NCBI RefSeq assembly: GCF_024198175.1
Contig: NZ_JAJVKV010000013.1
Coordinates: forward strand, 186,001 to 250,000
Length of the DNA stretch: 64,000 nt
From: Pyxidicoccus xibeiensis
Lineage (GTDB): Bacteria > Myxococcota > Myxococcia > Myxococcales > Myxococcaceae
Direction of reading: 5' to 3'
The position numbers and the translations under genes are program-made. Below the pieces are notes generated by a model. That model searched no databases. It was not told where the DNA came from and worked only from the letters and a program-made list of their open reading frames with translations. Of this stretch, positions 33,784-41,570 are shown in pieces (the stretch's first letter is position 1; every line of letters starts with the position of its first letter).

Positions 33784-33826
33784 TGGAAGCGGGTCGGTTG
33801 GTCGGGCGGGTTGGTTGGAGGGGCAC

Positions 33827-35194
33827 GTGCTCCGCGTTTTTCACCACTACTTTTCTGCAAAGAAGCTGACTTTCTTCCTCGCCGAGTCGTCGGCAATCGC
33901 ACTGGCCTGCGTGATGGGCGCGGCGGCCTGCGCGGCACTCTTCGCGCCTGCGGGGACCTGGCCCCCGCTTTCCGAGCTGTGGCCCACGCTGCTGGCACTG
34001 GGCGCGGCCTTCGTCGTCACCTTCCAGTTCACGCTGTACCTGTTGGACCTGTACGACTTGCGCGTAGCCGCGGAGGACCGGGAGCGCGGCTACCGCTTCC
34101 TCAAGGCCGCCGGCGTCACGGCGATGGTGGCCGGTGGGGTGATGCTGGTGCTGCCGCTGGCGCTGCCGGTGGCGCTGCCTCCGGGCACGCTGCTGGGTGG
34201 GGCGATGGGCGCCCTGGCCGGCACGCTGATGGTGCGCGTGTCCATCCGCGCGGTGGTGGGCGCGCCCGACACCGTCCTCCTCGTGGGAGACGGCCTCAAG
34301 GCCCGCGCGGTGGCCAGCGCGATTGAAGCAGGCGGCGAGGGCAGCTACCGCGTCGTCGGCATGGTGGACCCGCGCGTCACGGGCGAGTCCATCGACACGT
34401 CGGCCCACCGGCTCAAGGCGGCCTACGTCGTGCAAGCGGCGGATGACATGCGCGGGGCCAACTGGGTGGACTCACTGTTGAGCTGCAGGCTGCAGGGCCG
34501 CCGGGTGTACGAGGCGGCGGGCTTCTGCGAGCGGGTGCTGCGCCGCATCCCGGTGCAGTTCCTCCGGGCCAGCGACTTCGCCTTCGCGGACGAGCTGACC
34601 GTGTCCCCGCTGCGCCGGGCGCTCAAGCGCGGCTTCGACATCGCGGTGGCCTCGCTCTTGCTCCTGGCAGCGTCGCCCTTCCTGCTGGTGGTCGCGGTGG
34701 CCATCAAGCTGGACTCGAAGGGCCCCATCTTCTACCGCCAGGAGCGGACGGGCCTGGCCGGGAGCACGTTCCACTTGTGGAAGTTCCGCAGCATGCGCAC
34801 CGACGCGGAGAAGAACGGCGCGGTGTGGGCCCGGGCGAATGACGACCGCGTCACGCGGGTGGGGCGCTTCATCCGCCGCACGCGCATCGACGAGATTCCC
34901 CAGGTCTTCAACGTGTTGATGGGGGAGATGAGCTTCGTGGGGCCCCGGCCCGAGCGGCCGGTGTTCGTCGAGCAGCTGAAGCAGCAGATTCCCTTCTACG
35001 GGCTGCGCGAGGCGGTGAAGCCGGGCCTGACGGGGTGGGCACAGATTCGCTACCCCTATGGGGCCTCGGTGGAGGACGCGCGCAACAAGCTGGAGTTCGA
35101 CCTGTACTACGTGAAGAACGGTTCGCTGTTCCTGGATGTGGGAATCATCTTCCACACCGTGAGGCATGTGCTTCTCGGTCGTGGGGCGCGGTAG
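33827..35194 (+). CDS. exoE: Polyisoprenyl-phosphate hexose-1-phosphate transferase (initiating glycosyltransferase)
   Basis: About 455 residues. Four transmembrane segments lie in the first 170 residues, then a CoA-binding-like domain (LLVGDGLKARAVASAI). A fifth hydrophobic hairpin precedes the bacterial sugar transferase domain. Its motifs are present: KRGFDIAVASLLLL, GPIFYRQERTG, LWKFRSMRTDAE, RTRIDEIPQ, SFVGPRPERP and KPGLTGWAQIRYPYG. It starts the repeat unit by moving a sugar phosphate onto undecaprenyl phosphate, like WbaP/ExoE of M. xanthus. The GTG at 33827 follows GGAGGGG; an ATG at 33737 would force translation through the hairpin at 33739-33783 and give a Gly-rich atypical N-terminus. 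Confidence 0.92.
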   Translation: MLRVFHHYFSAKKLTFFLAESSAIALACVMGAAACAALFAPAGTWPPLSELWPTLLALGAAFVVTFQFTLYLLDLYDLRVAAEDRERGYRFLKAAGVTAMVAGGVMLVLPLALPVALPPGTLLGGAMGALAGTLMVRVSIRAVVGAPDTVLLVGDGLKARAVASAIEAGGEGSYRVVGMVDPRVTGESIDTSAHRLKAAYVVQAADDMRGANWVDSLLSCRLQGRRVYEAAGFCERVLRRIPVQFLRASDFAFADELTVSPLRRALKRGFDIAVASLLLLAASPFLLVVAVAIKLDSKGPIFYRQERTGLAGSTFHLWKFRSMRTDAEKNGAVWARANDDRVTRVGRFIRRTRIDEIPQVFNVLMGEMSFVGPRPERPVFVEQLKQQIPFYGLREAVKPGLTGWAQIRYPYGASVEDARNKLEFDLYYVKNGSLFLDVGIIFHTVRHVLLGRGAR

Positions 35195-35208
35195 GGACAT
35201 TCTCCGCT

Positions 35209-35231
35209 CCGGCCTCTGTTGAAGAGGCCGG
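35209..35231 (+). promoter_or_regulatory. Perfect hairpin between exoE and exoF
   Basis: CCGGCCTCT and AGAGGCCGG form a perfect 9-bp stem with the 5-base loop GTTGA, starting 15 bases after the exoE stop. The following sequence is G-rich, without a T-tract. Because exoF-exoI follow in the same direction, it is probably an intra-operon attenuator or processing signal rather than a full terminator. Confidence 0.6.
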
Positions 35232-35296
35232 GGCGGGTGGGGCCCGCCAGGTGGGGCGGGTCCGGGCTTTCGGGCGTCGTGGATGGGGGTAGGGTC

Positions 35297-36376
35297 ATGA
35301 TGGGAATGGACATGGAAGCGCCGCTCCCGGAGGGCTGGGAGGAGACCCGGCGCCGGCTCGAGCAGGAGCACGAGCGCAACGAGCTGCTGCAGCCTCAGGT
35401 GGAGCGGCCCACGCGCATCGTCGCCATCGGCGGCGGGACGGGGCTGCCCATGGTGCTCCGCGGCCTGGCCCGGCGCGCGCTGCCCAGGCCCGGCGACGCG
35501 GGGGTGGACATCACCGCGGTGGTGGCCATGAGCGACGACGGCGGCAGCTCCGGCCGGCTCCGGCGCCAGCACGGCGCGCTTCCTCCGGGTGACATCCGCA
35601 ACTGCCTGGTGGCGCTGGCGGGTGGGAAGAATGCCCTGAAGGACGTCTTCCAGTTCCGCTTCGGCGGGGCGCGCGGCCTGGCGGGGCACGCGGTGGGCAA
35701 CCTGCTCATCTCCGCCCTGGCGGAGCTGAAGGGAGACTTCCTGGAGGCGGTGCGCATGTCCGGCGAGCTGCTGGGCTCGCGGGGCCGGGTGCTGCCGTCC
35801 ACGCTGTCCTCGGTGCAGCTCGTCGCGCAGATGCACGACGACACGGAAGTCGTGGGCGAGCGCAACATCTGCCGCGCCCACGGCCGCGTGCGCCGGGTGT
35901 CCCTGAGCCCGCGCTCTCCGCCGCCCGTGGACGGGCTGCTGGAGGCCATCTACACGGCGGACCTCATCGCCATCGGCCCCGGCTCGCTCTACTCGAGCCT
36001 GCTGCCCAACCTCCTGGTGGACGGCGTGGCCCAGGCGCTGAAGGAGACTCGGGCGCTGAAGGTCATGGTGTCGAATCTCATGACGCAGCCGGGTGAGACG
36101 GACGGCATGACGTGCCTGGACCACGTCCAGGCGGTCATCGACCACGTGGGTCCGGTGCTGGACGCGGTGCTGGTCAACGGCACCCCGCCCACGGACGAGT
36201 CCATGAAGCGGTATGCGCGGCGCGGCTCCTATGTAGTTCCGGTGGACCACCGGGACTTGATTGCCGCGGGCGTGGTGCCGGTCCGGGCCGACCTCCTGAA
36301 GGAGGGGTCCAGGATCCGACACGACAGCCGCAAGGTTGCCTCCTGCCTCCTGAAGATGGCCCGCAGCGGCTTGTAG
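35297..36376 (+). CDS. exoF: YvcK/CofD-family protein
   Basis: A 359-residue cytoplasmic protein. It has the family's nucleotide/sugar-binding start (VAIGGGTGLPMVLRGL) after a 55-residue leader, then AVVAMSDDGGSSGRLR, LPPGDIRNCLVAL, FGGARGLAGHAVGNLL, DLIAIGPGSLYSSLLPNLL and VSNLMTQPGETDGM. YvcK proteins bind UDP-sugars and influence carbon flow and the cell envelope; CofD relatives make coenzyme F420. Here the operon position matches M. xanthus ExoF. The biochemical role in spore coat formation is not established. The first of several nearby Met codons is used as start. Confidence 0.9.
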   Translation: MMGMDMEAPLPEGWEETRRRLEQEHERNELLQPQVERPTRIVAIGGGTGLPMVLRGLARRALPRPGDAGVDITAVVAMSDDGGSSGRLRRQHGALPPGDIRNCLVALAGGKNALKDVFQFRFGGARGLAGHAVGNLLISALAELKGDFLEAVRMSGELLGSRGRVLPSTLSSVQLVAQMHDDTEVVGERNICRAHGRVRRVSLSPRSPPPVDGLLEAIYTADLIAIGPGSLYSSLLPNLLVDGVAQALKETRALKVMVSNLMTQPGETDGMTCLDHVQAVIDHVGPVLDAVLVNGTPPTDESMKRYARRGSYVVPVDHRDLIAAGVVPVRADLLKEGSRIRHDSRKVASCLLKMARSGL

Positions 36377-36411
36377 CCGCGAGGCCTCGTCACCACCTTT
36401 GGCGCCCGACA

Positions 36412-37530
36412 ATGGAAGCTAGACAGCTCATCTCCCCGCCGTCCGTCGTGGAAGTCACCGACCGGGCGGCCTTCATGGCCCTGGAGTCCGAGTGGAACGC
36501 GCTCGTGGAGGCCACCTCCAACGAGGTCTTCTACCGGCACGAGTTCCTGCGCATCTGGCTGGACAACTTCGCCCCGGGCGCCCGCCCGCGGGTGCTGACG
36601 CTGCGCGACGCGCAGGGGCGCCTGACGGCGGCGCTCCCGCTCTTCGAGGAGCGCACCACGCTGTACGGCGTGCCGGCGCGGCAGCTGTCCGGCATGGCCA
36701 ACGCGCACTCGTGCCGGTTCGACCTGCTGGCCCGTGAGCCGGACGTGGCCTCGGCGGCCTTCCTCGCGCACCTGCGCGAGGCGGGCGGCTGGGATGTCCT
36801 GCGGCTGACGGACGTGCCGGACGGCGGCGCGGCCTGGCGGCTGCACGCGGCGGCGCGCGAGGCGGGGCTGCCGGTGGGGGAGTGGGAGTCGCTCCAGTCG
36901 CCCTACATCCCGCTGCCCAAGAGCCGCGAGGCGTACCAGGGGAAGCTGCAGTCCAAGTTCAAGGCCAACTGCCGGCGGCGCCGCCGCAAGCTGGAGGAGA
37001 AGGGCCGCGTCACCTTCGAGCGCGTGGACGGTGGGCTCGGGCTCGAGGGCACGCTGGAGCAGGGCTTCCTGCTCGAGCAGAGCGGCTGGAAGGGCGAGCG
37101 CGGCACGGCCATGGCGCAGGACGCGCGCACGCGCGGCTTCTACACGGAGCTGGCGCGGGACTCGGCGTACCGCGGGCGGCTGGCGCTGTACTTCCTGCGC
37201 GTGGACGGCAGGCCGGTGGCCTTCCACTACGGCCTGGAGCACGGCGGGCGCTACTTCCTGCTCAAGCCCGGCTACGACGAGAGCCTGCGTGAGTGCAGCC
37301 CGGGGCAGCTCCTCGTGGAAGAGGTGGTGGGGGACTGCATCGACCGCGGGCTGCGCGAGTTCGACTTCCTGGGGCCGGACATGGTGTGGAAGCGCGACTG
37401 GACGGACCAGGTCCGGCGCCACACGTGGCTCTACGTATTCAATGACTCCGCCTTCGGCCGGGCGCTCTGCGCGGCCAAGTTCCGGTGGGGACCCGCGATG
37501 AAAGAGGTGGTGGCGCGATGGAAGCGATGA
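36412..37530 (+). CDS. exoG: GNAT/FemAB-like acyltransferase of the spore-coat operon
   Basis: A 372-residue protein of the BioF2-like (Acetyltransf_6) acyltransferase family. An N-terminal half (about 10-150) is followed by a basic stretch (SKFKANCRRRRRKLEEKG at about 182-199) and a second GNAT fold with ALYFLRVDGRPVAFHYGLEHGGRYF and EFDFLGPD. No membrane segment is present. ExoG and ExoI share this architecture and flank the aminotransferase ExoH. The M. xanthus spore coat is reported to contain N-acetylgalactosamine, glucose and glycine, so acyl or aminoacyl transfer to an amino sugar is a reasonable guess. Its end overlaps exoH by 13 bases. Confidence 0.88.
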   Translation: MEARQLISPPSVVEVTDRAAFMALESEWNALVEATSNEVFYRHEFLRIWLDNFAPGARPRVLTLRDAQGRLTAALPLFEERTTLYGVPARQLSGMANAHSCRFDLLAREPDVASAAFLAHLREAGGWDVLRLTDVPDGGAAWRLHAAAREAGLPVGEWESLQSPYIPLPKSREAYQGKLQSKFKANCRRRRRKLEEKGRVTFERVDGGLGLEGTLEQGFLLEQSGWKGERGTAMAQDARTRGFYTELARDSAYRGRLALYFLRVDGRPVAFHYGLEHGGRYFLLKPGYDESLRECSPGQLLVEEVVGDCIDRGLREFDFLGPDMVWKRDWTDQVRRHTWLYVFNDSAFGRALCAAKFRWGPAMKEVVARWKR

Positions 37531-38696
37531 AGTCCTCGGGGAAGCTGTTCGTTCCGTCCCTGCCGACGCTGTGGCCGCACATGCTGCTGTCGCGGCCGAA
37601 GCCGGGCTCGCTGCCCCCGTTCTCGTCTCCCAACGTCCGCTACTTCTACTTCGCCCGCAACGCCATCTGGCTGACGGTGAAGATGCTGGGGCTGGACGCG
37701 GGTGAAGTGCTCATGCCGGCCTACCACCACGGCGTGGAGGTGGAGGCGCTGGTGGACGCGGGCGCCACGCCGCGCTTCTACCGCGTGGGCAGCCGGTGGG
37801 ACGTGGACCTGGAGGACGTGGCCCGCCGCATCGGCCCAAAGACGAAGGCGCTGTACCTCACGCACTACGCGGGCTTCCCGGGCCCGGTGGCCCAGATGCG
37901 CAAGCTGGCGGACCAGCACGGCCTCATCCTCATCGAGGACTGCGCGCTGTCGCTCCTGTCGTCGGACGGCGCGGTGCCGCTGGGCACCACGGGTGACGTG
38001 GGCATCTTCTGCCTCTACAAGACGCTGCCGGTTCCCAATGGCGGTGCGCTGGTCGTCAACGGCCCGCGCCAGTACAGCCTCCCGGAGCCGCCGGCGCCTC
38101 CGTCCGCGTCCACCTTCAGCCACACGGTGTCCGCGCTGCTGCAGAACCTGGAGCTGCGCGGCGGGGCGTTCGGCCGGACGCTGCGCAGCATGGTGCGCAG
38201 CGTGGGGCACGGGACGGTGAAGGCGGCCAGCATCGAGCGCGTGGCGACGGGCACGCAGCACTTCGACCGGCGGCACGTGGACCTGGGCATGAGCCCGCTG
38301 ACGAAGCGGATTGCCCTGGCGCAGGACCTGGAGTCCATCGTCGAGCAGCGGCGCCGCAACTACTTCTTCCTGCTGGGCCGTCTGCGGGACGTGTCTCCGC
38401 CGCTGTTCAACCAGCTGCCGCCGGGGGCGTGCCCGCTGTTCTACCCGATGGTGGTGGAGGACAAGGCCGAGGTGCTGGCGCGGCTGCGGGCGCAGGGCAT
38501 CGACGCCATCGACTTCTGGAAGCGCTTCCACCCGGCGTGTGACGCGTCGGCCTTCCCGGAGGTGGCGCAGCTGCGGCGCTCCATCGTGGAGATTCCGTGC
38601 CACCAGGACCTGTCGCCGGAAGTCATGGCGGACGTGGCCCAGGCGGTGCGGGAGGCCTTGAAGTCGGACCGTCGGTCGAAGAAGCGCGCGGGTTGA
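37518..38696 (+). CDS. exoH: DegT/DnrJ/EryC1-type PLP-dependent protein
   Basis: A 392-residue fold-type I PLP enzyme. It shows ARNAIWLTVKMLGLDAGEV (cofactor phosphate region), MPAYHHGVEVEALVDAGATPRF, LYLTHYAGFPGP and IEDCALSLLSS (PLP-binding Asp). The probable Schiff-base Lys is in FCLYKTLPVPNGG. In sugar aminotransferases of this family the enzyme makes an amino sugar nucleotide from a keto sugar. ExoH fits that family, but its Lys context (YKTLP rather than SHxxxK) is divergent, so transaminase activity is probable and not certain. It overlaps exoG and precedes exoI. Confidence 0.88.
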   Translation: MEAMKSSGKLFVPSLPTLWPHMLLSRPKPGSLPPFSSPNVRYFYFARNAIWLTVKMLGLDAGEVLMPAYHHGVEVEALVDAGATPRFYRVGSRWDVDLEDVARRIGPKTKALYLTHYAGFPGPVAQMRKLADQHGLILIEDCALSLLSSDGAVPLGTTGDVGIFCLYKTLPVPNGGALVVNGPRQYSLPEPPAPPSASTFSHTVSALLQNLELRGGAFGRTLRSMVRSVGHGTVKAASIERVATGTQHFDRRHVDLGMSPLTKRIALAQDLESIVEQRRRNYFFLLGRLRDVSPPLFNQLPPGACPLFYPMVVEDKAEVLARLRAQGIDAIDFWKRFHPACDASAFPEVAQLRRSIVEIPCHQDLSPEVMADVAQAVREALKSDRRSKKRAG

Positions 38697-38748
38697 GCAG
38701 GGGACAGGGTACAGGGGAGGGACGTCCGTCCCTCCGGGAGGACGGGCG

Positions 38749-39951
38749 GTGATTCGGGAGACCGAGCTGGCGCAGGGGCCGCAGGCGGCGCAGTGGCTGG
38801 AAGTGACGGCCGTGGGCAGTACTTCCGCGCTGGCGGGGATGCGGGCGGAGTGGGACGCGCTGCTGGACGCGAGCGACTCGGGGCCCTTCAACGCCTGGGA
38901 GTGGCTGTACCCATGGTGCAGGCGCATCGGCACGGACCGGCGCCCGCTGGTGCTCACCGCGCGGGACAGGAACGGCACGCTGGTGGGGCTATTGCCGCTG
39001 TCCGTGGAGTACCGGGGCGTGACGGGCGTGCCGGTGCGGCGCCTGAGCTTCCTGGGCGAGACGCACGTGGGCAGCGACTACCTGGACGTGGTGGCGAAGC
39101 GCGGCCACGAGCGGGATGTGGCGCATGCCTTCGCGCGGATGCTGCACGCGCTGCGCGACGAGTGGGACGTGCTGGACCTCACGGACCTGCGCGAGGGCTC
39201 GCCCACGGTGGACGTGCTGCGCGAGGTGTTCCCCGCGGGCGACGTCCGGGTGGCGGAGCGCTACGTGTGCCCGTACGACACGCTCAGCCCCAGCGAGCCG
39301 TTCGATGCGTTCCTCAAGCGCACGGGCCGGCGCGACAACTTCCTGCGCCGGCGCAAGTGGCTGGAGAAGCAGGAGGGCTACCGGATTGAGCGCACGGAGG
39401 CGCCGGGGGAGCTGGCCGGGCCGCTGACGGACTTCTTCCGGCTGCACTCGGCGCGGTGGGCCGCGGATGGGGGCTCGCAGGGCATCAAGGGCACGGGCGT
39501 GGAGGCGTTCCACCGGGATGCCACGCAGTTCCTGGCGGAGCGGGGCCGGCTGCGCATGTACACGATGAAGGTGGGCGGCCGAGCCGTCGCCTCCGTGTAC
39601 GGCATCCTGCATCGGGACAGCTTCGTGTACTTCCAGTCCGGGTATGACCCGGAGTGGCGCAACCGCAGCGTGGGCCTGGTGCTGGTGGGCGAGACGTTCC
39701 GGGACGCGATTGAGTCGGGCCTCACGGAGTACGACTTCCTGCGAGGCACGGAGACGTACAAGTCCGACTGGGTGACGAAGCAGCGGCGCACGGTGTCGGT
39801 GCGCGTGCACGGCCAGGCCTGGGCAGGGCAGTGGTTCACCCGCTCCGAGGAGCTGGCGCGCGGGCTGCGCAACGGCGCCAAGGCGGTGATGCCGGACACG
39901 CTGGTGGAGAAGGTGCGGCGGTTGCGCCGTCGCAAGGCCGCGGTGGAGTAG
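38749..39951 (+). CDS. exoI: GNAT/FemAB-like acyltransferase, paralogue of exoG
   Basis: A 400-residue protein of the same two-lobed acyltransferase family as exoG. The first lobe has FNAWEWLYPWCRRIG and LVLTARDRNGTLVGLLPL. A basic bridge (RTGRRDNFLRRRKWLEKQ at about 190-207) leads to the second lobe, with LRMYTMKVGGRAVASVYG and EYDFLRGTETYKSDW. The start is the GTG at 38749, with GGGAGG 7 bases upstream. Last gene of the exo operon; a terminator-like hairpin follows 15 bases after its stop. It presumably acts on the same glycan or its precursors as ExoG. Confidence 0.88.
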   Translation: MIRETELAQGPQAAQWLEVTAVGSTSALAGMRAEWDALLDASDSGPFNAWEWLYPWCRRIGTDRRPLVLTARDRNGTLVGLLPLSVEYRGVTGVPVRRLSFLGETHVGSDYLDVVAKRGHERDVAHAFARMLHALRDEWDVLDLTDLREGSPTVDVLREVFPAGDVRVAERYVCPYDTLSPSEPFDAFLKRTGRRDNFLRRRKWLEKQEGYRIERTEAPGELAGPLTDFFRLHSARWAADGGSQGIKGTGVEAFHRDATQFLAERGRLRMYTMKVGGRAVASVYGILHRDSFVYFQSGYDPEWRNRSVGLVLVGETFRDAIESGLTEYDFLRGTETYKSDWVTKQRRTVSVRVHGQAWAGQWFTRSEELARGLRNGAKAVMPDTLVEKVRRLRRRKAAVE

Positions 39952-39966
39952 GGGCGAGCCTGGAGC

Positions 39967-39993
39967 GCGCCTCTGCCTGCCACGCAGAGGCGC
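39967..39993 (+). terminator. Terminator-like hairpin after exoI
   Basis: GCGCCTCTGC and GCAGAGGCGC form a perfect 10-bp stem with a 7-base loop, 15 bases after the exoI stop and before the convergent TetR 2 gene. It is followed by GCTTT, a weak T-rich stretch. It probably ends the nine-gene exo transcript and may also serve TetR 2. Confidence 0.75.
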
Positions 39994-40025
39994 TGCGGCT
40001 TTCGTGGGCGTCGGCGTGGCAAGGC

Positions 40026-40977
40026 CTACGGCGCGTGTGAATCCGCCGGCACGACGCAGATGTTGAGCGTGGCGGCCGTCAGCCCACCGCGTGTCGGGGT
40101 CGATGACCTGTGCCACCAGCGTCGTGCTCTGTCCGACGCGCACTCTTCCTTCGGTTGCGGTAAACGAGAACAAGGTGGGGGGCCCACCAGCTGAAGGGTT
40201 TCCCCCCTTGCCTGAGGGCGTGAAGTCGCCCTGCGAGCCGTCGAGCTCGGAGGTTGCCGCAAGGCTGGGGGGATTCGCAGTGGGCCCTGCTTCCATGGCT
40301 CCGTCCGAGCCTGGTGCCGAGTCGTCACCGAGCGTCGCGGCCGCGAGTTCGCCTTTCCCAGCCGGCGGACTGCCAGCCCCACGGGGGCCCTCGTGCTTCG
40401 TGGGCCCCAGCGCCTGCCAGAGCGCCTCCGCCGAAGCGAAGACGTCCTCTTCCGACAGCGCATCCGGTCGCTGCATCGCCATGCGCGCCAGCTCCGCCAG
40501 CGAGCCCCAGACGAAACAGGCTCTCGTGACCGACGAGCCTTCCGTCAGAGCTCCGTCACGCACGCCTTGCTCGAGTATCTCCAGCACCAACCGCCGAATC
40601 CTCCAGCCTCGCTCCTCTTCCGGGGAGTCCTCCGGGTGCCAGTGCAGGAAGGTGAAGCAGAAGTGCGACGGCTGCCTCAGCCCCCAGAGCGCCAGCATCC
40701 TCCAGAAGCCCATGAAGCCCCGTCGGTAGTCCTCGCGGGTGCGGCCTCGCTCGATTTCGAATTCGGTGCGTGCGTAGCGGCACAGCTCGTTCTCGGCGAA
40801 GTCGCGCACCTTCAGGGCGAAGTTCCGCTTGCCGCCATACTGCCGGTAGAGCGTGCCTACCGACATGCGCGCCGCCCGCGCCAGCACGTCCGCTGGCGTC
40901 TTCTCGTACCCCCGTTGTGCCAGCACCTCCGCGGCCTGCCCCATCGTCGTCGCGTAGATTTGCTCGAAGATCCCCAT
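40026..40977 (-). CDS. TetR-family regulator 2 with extended tail and apparent frameshift near 40086
   Basis: The first 190 residues are a TetR repressor closely resembling the one at 23103. The helix-turn-helix is KTPADVLARAARMSVGTLYRQYG, shown here in two parts: KTPADVLARAARMS and VGTLYRQYG. A low-complexity tail (about 195-285) then passes into a beta-rich stretch, FTATEGRVRVGQSTTLVAQV. This frame has no stop before 38989, far inside antisense exoI. At IDPDTR (near 40086) the sequence continues sensibly in the next frame as GGLTAATLNICVVPADSHAP and a TAG at 40026. A one-base insertion would explain this. A palindrome related to that of TetR 1 lies 30 bases upstream of the ATG. Confidence 0.75.
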
Positions 40978-41007
40978 ACACCCTCGCCCTCAGGCCGGCT
41001 GGCCGCT

Positions 41008-41025
41008 GGAAGGTACCTTCCTTCC
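41008..41025. promoter_or_regulatory. Palindrome upstream of TetR 2, probable operator
   Basis: GGAAGGTACCTTCC (41008-41021) is a perfect 14-bp palindrome followed by another TTCC. It lies 30 bases upstream of the TetR 2 start, at the same relative position as the site at 23138 upstream of TetR 1. Confidence 0.68.
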
Positions 41026-41125
41026 GCCTCAGCTCCTTCCTACCTCGTGGGTCTGACACGAAGCCGGCAACCCAGCTGAGGCCTCTCCCGCCAAGGGGTG
41101 ACCGCCTCGGGAGCGGCTCGTTCCT

Positions 41126-41143
41126 GGAAGGAAGCTTCCTTCC
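41126..41143. promoter_or_regulatory. Perfect 18-bp palindrome, operator-like
   Basis: GGAAGGAAGCTTCCTTCC is perfectly self-complementary and preceded by CGGCTCGTTCCT. The same 12-base lead is found at the site 112 bases further on. It lies between TetR 2 and the broken DUF1593 gene, so it could serve the latter's promoter. Confidence 0.65.
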
Positions 41144-41237
41144 GCAACTGCCCATCGCGCCCGGTAGAGGACGGTGCGGCAGTCCATCAGGGAAGCCGTT
41201 GGTGGGGGCCCCGGTCGCCTCGGCCCGGCTCGTTCCT

Positions 41238-41255
41238 GGAAGGAACCTTCCTTCC
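41238..41255. promoter_or_regulatory. Near-perfect 18-bp palindrome, operator-like
   Basis: GGAAGGAACCTTCCTTCC differs from a perfect palindrome only at the central base pair and is also preceded by CGGCTCGTTCCT. It repeats the 41126 site after 112 bases, about 315 bases before the start of the broken DUF1593 gene. Confidence 0.62.
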
Positions 41256-41570
41256 ACGGTCGTCCTCACGCCGGGGGAGGCTGGAACGGCGCGGTGAGGC
41301 CCAACAGGGCGGTTGCCAGCAACTGCCCTGCCGCCACGGCTTCACGCGCGAACAGGGACATGCGGCCGAGACATGTTTCCGCAGCCTCGTGGGACACCGA
41401 TGCTGGCAGGTGCGTTGGGCCGCCCATGATGTGCACCAGGGACCTGGCGCGCAGGACACCTCGGCCATCGGCAGGTGAAAGCGGCCATGGCGCGAGACGT
41501 CTTGGAGGGCGGGTATTGTGGGCTTTCTTGCTTCTGTCCATTCAGGACACGTCACTGGGAGCCCTCAGCG
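41256..41570. other. Intergenic region, no gene seen
   Basis: About 315 bases between the last operator-like palindrome and the signal peptide of the broken DUF1593 gene. Open frames here have no recognisable character. The downstream promoter is expected in this stretch. Confidence 0.5.

Noticed and set aside
33737..33826. Earlier ATG for exoE at 33737
   Set aside because: It would place a strong hairpin with nine G inside the coding region and give a Gly/Pro-rich start atypical of the family; the GTG at 33827 follows a GGAGGGG site.
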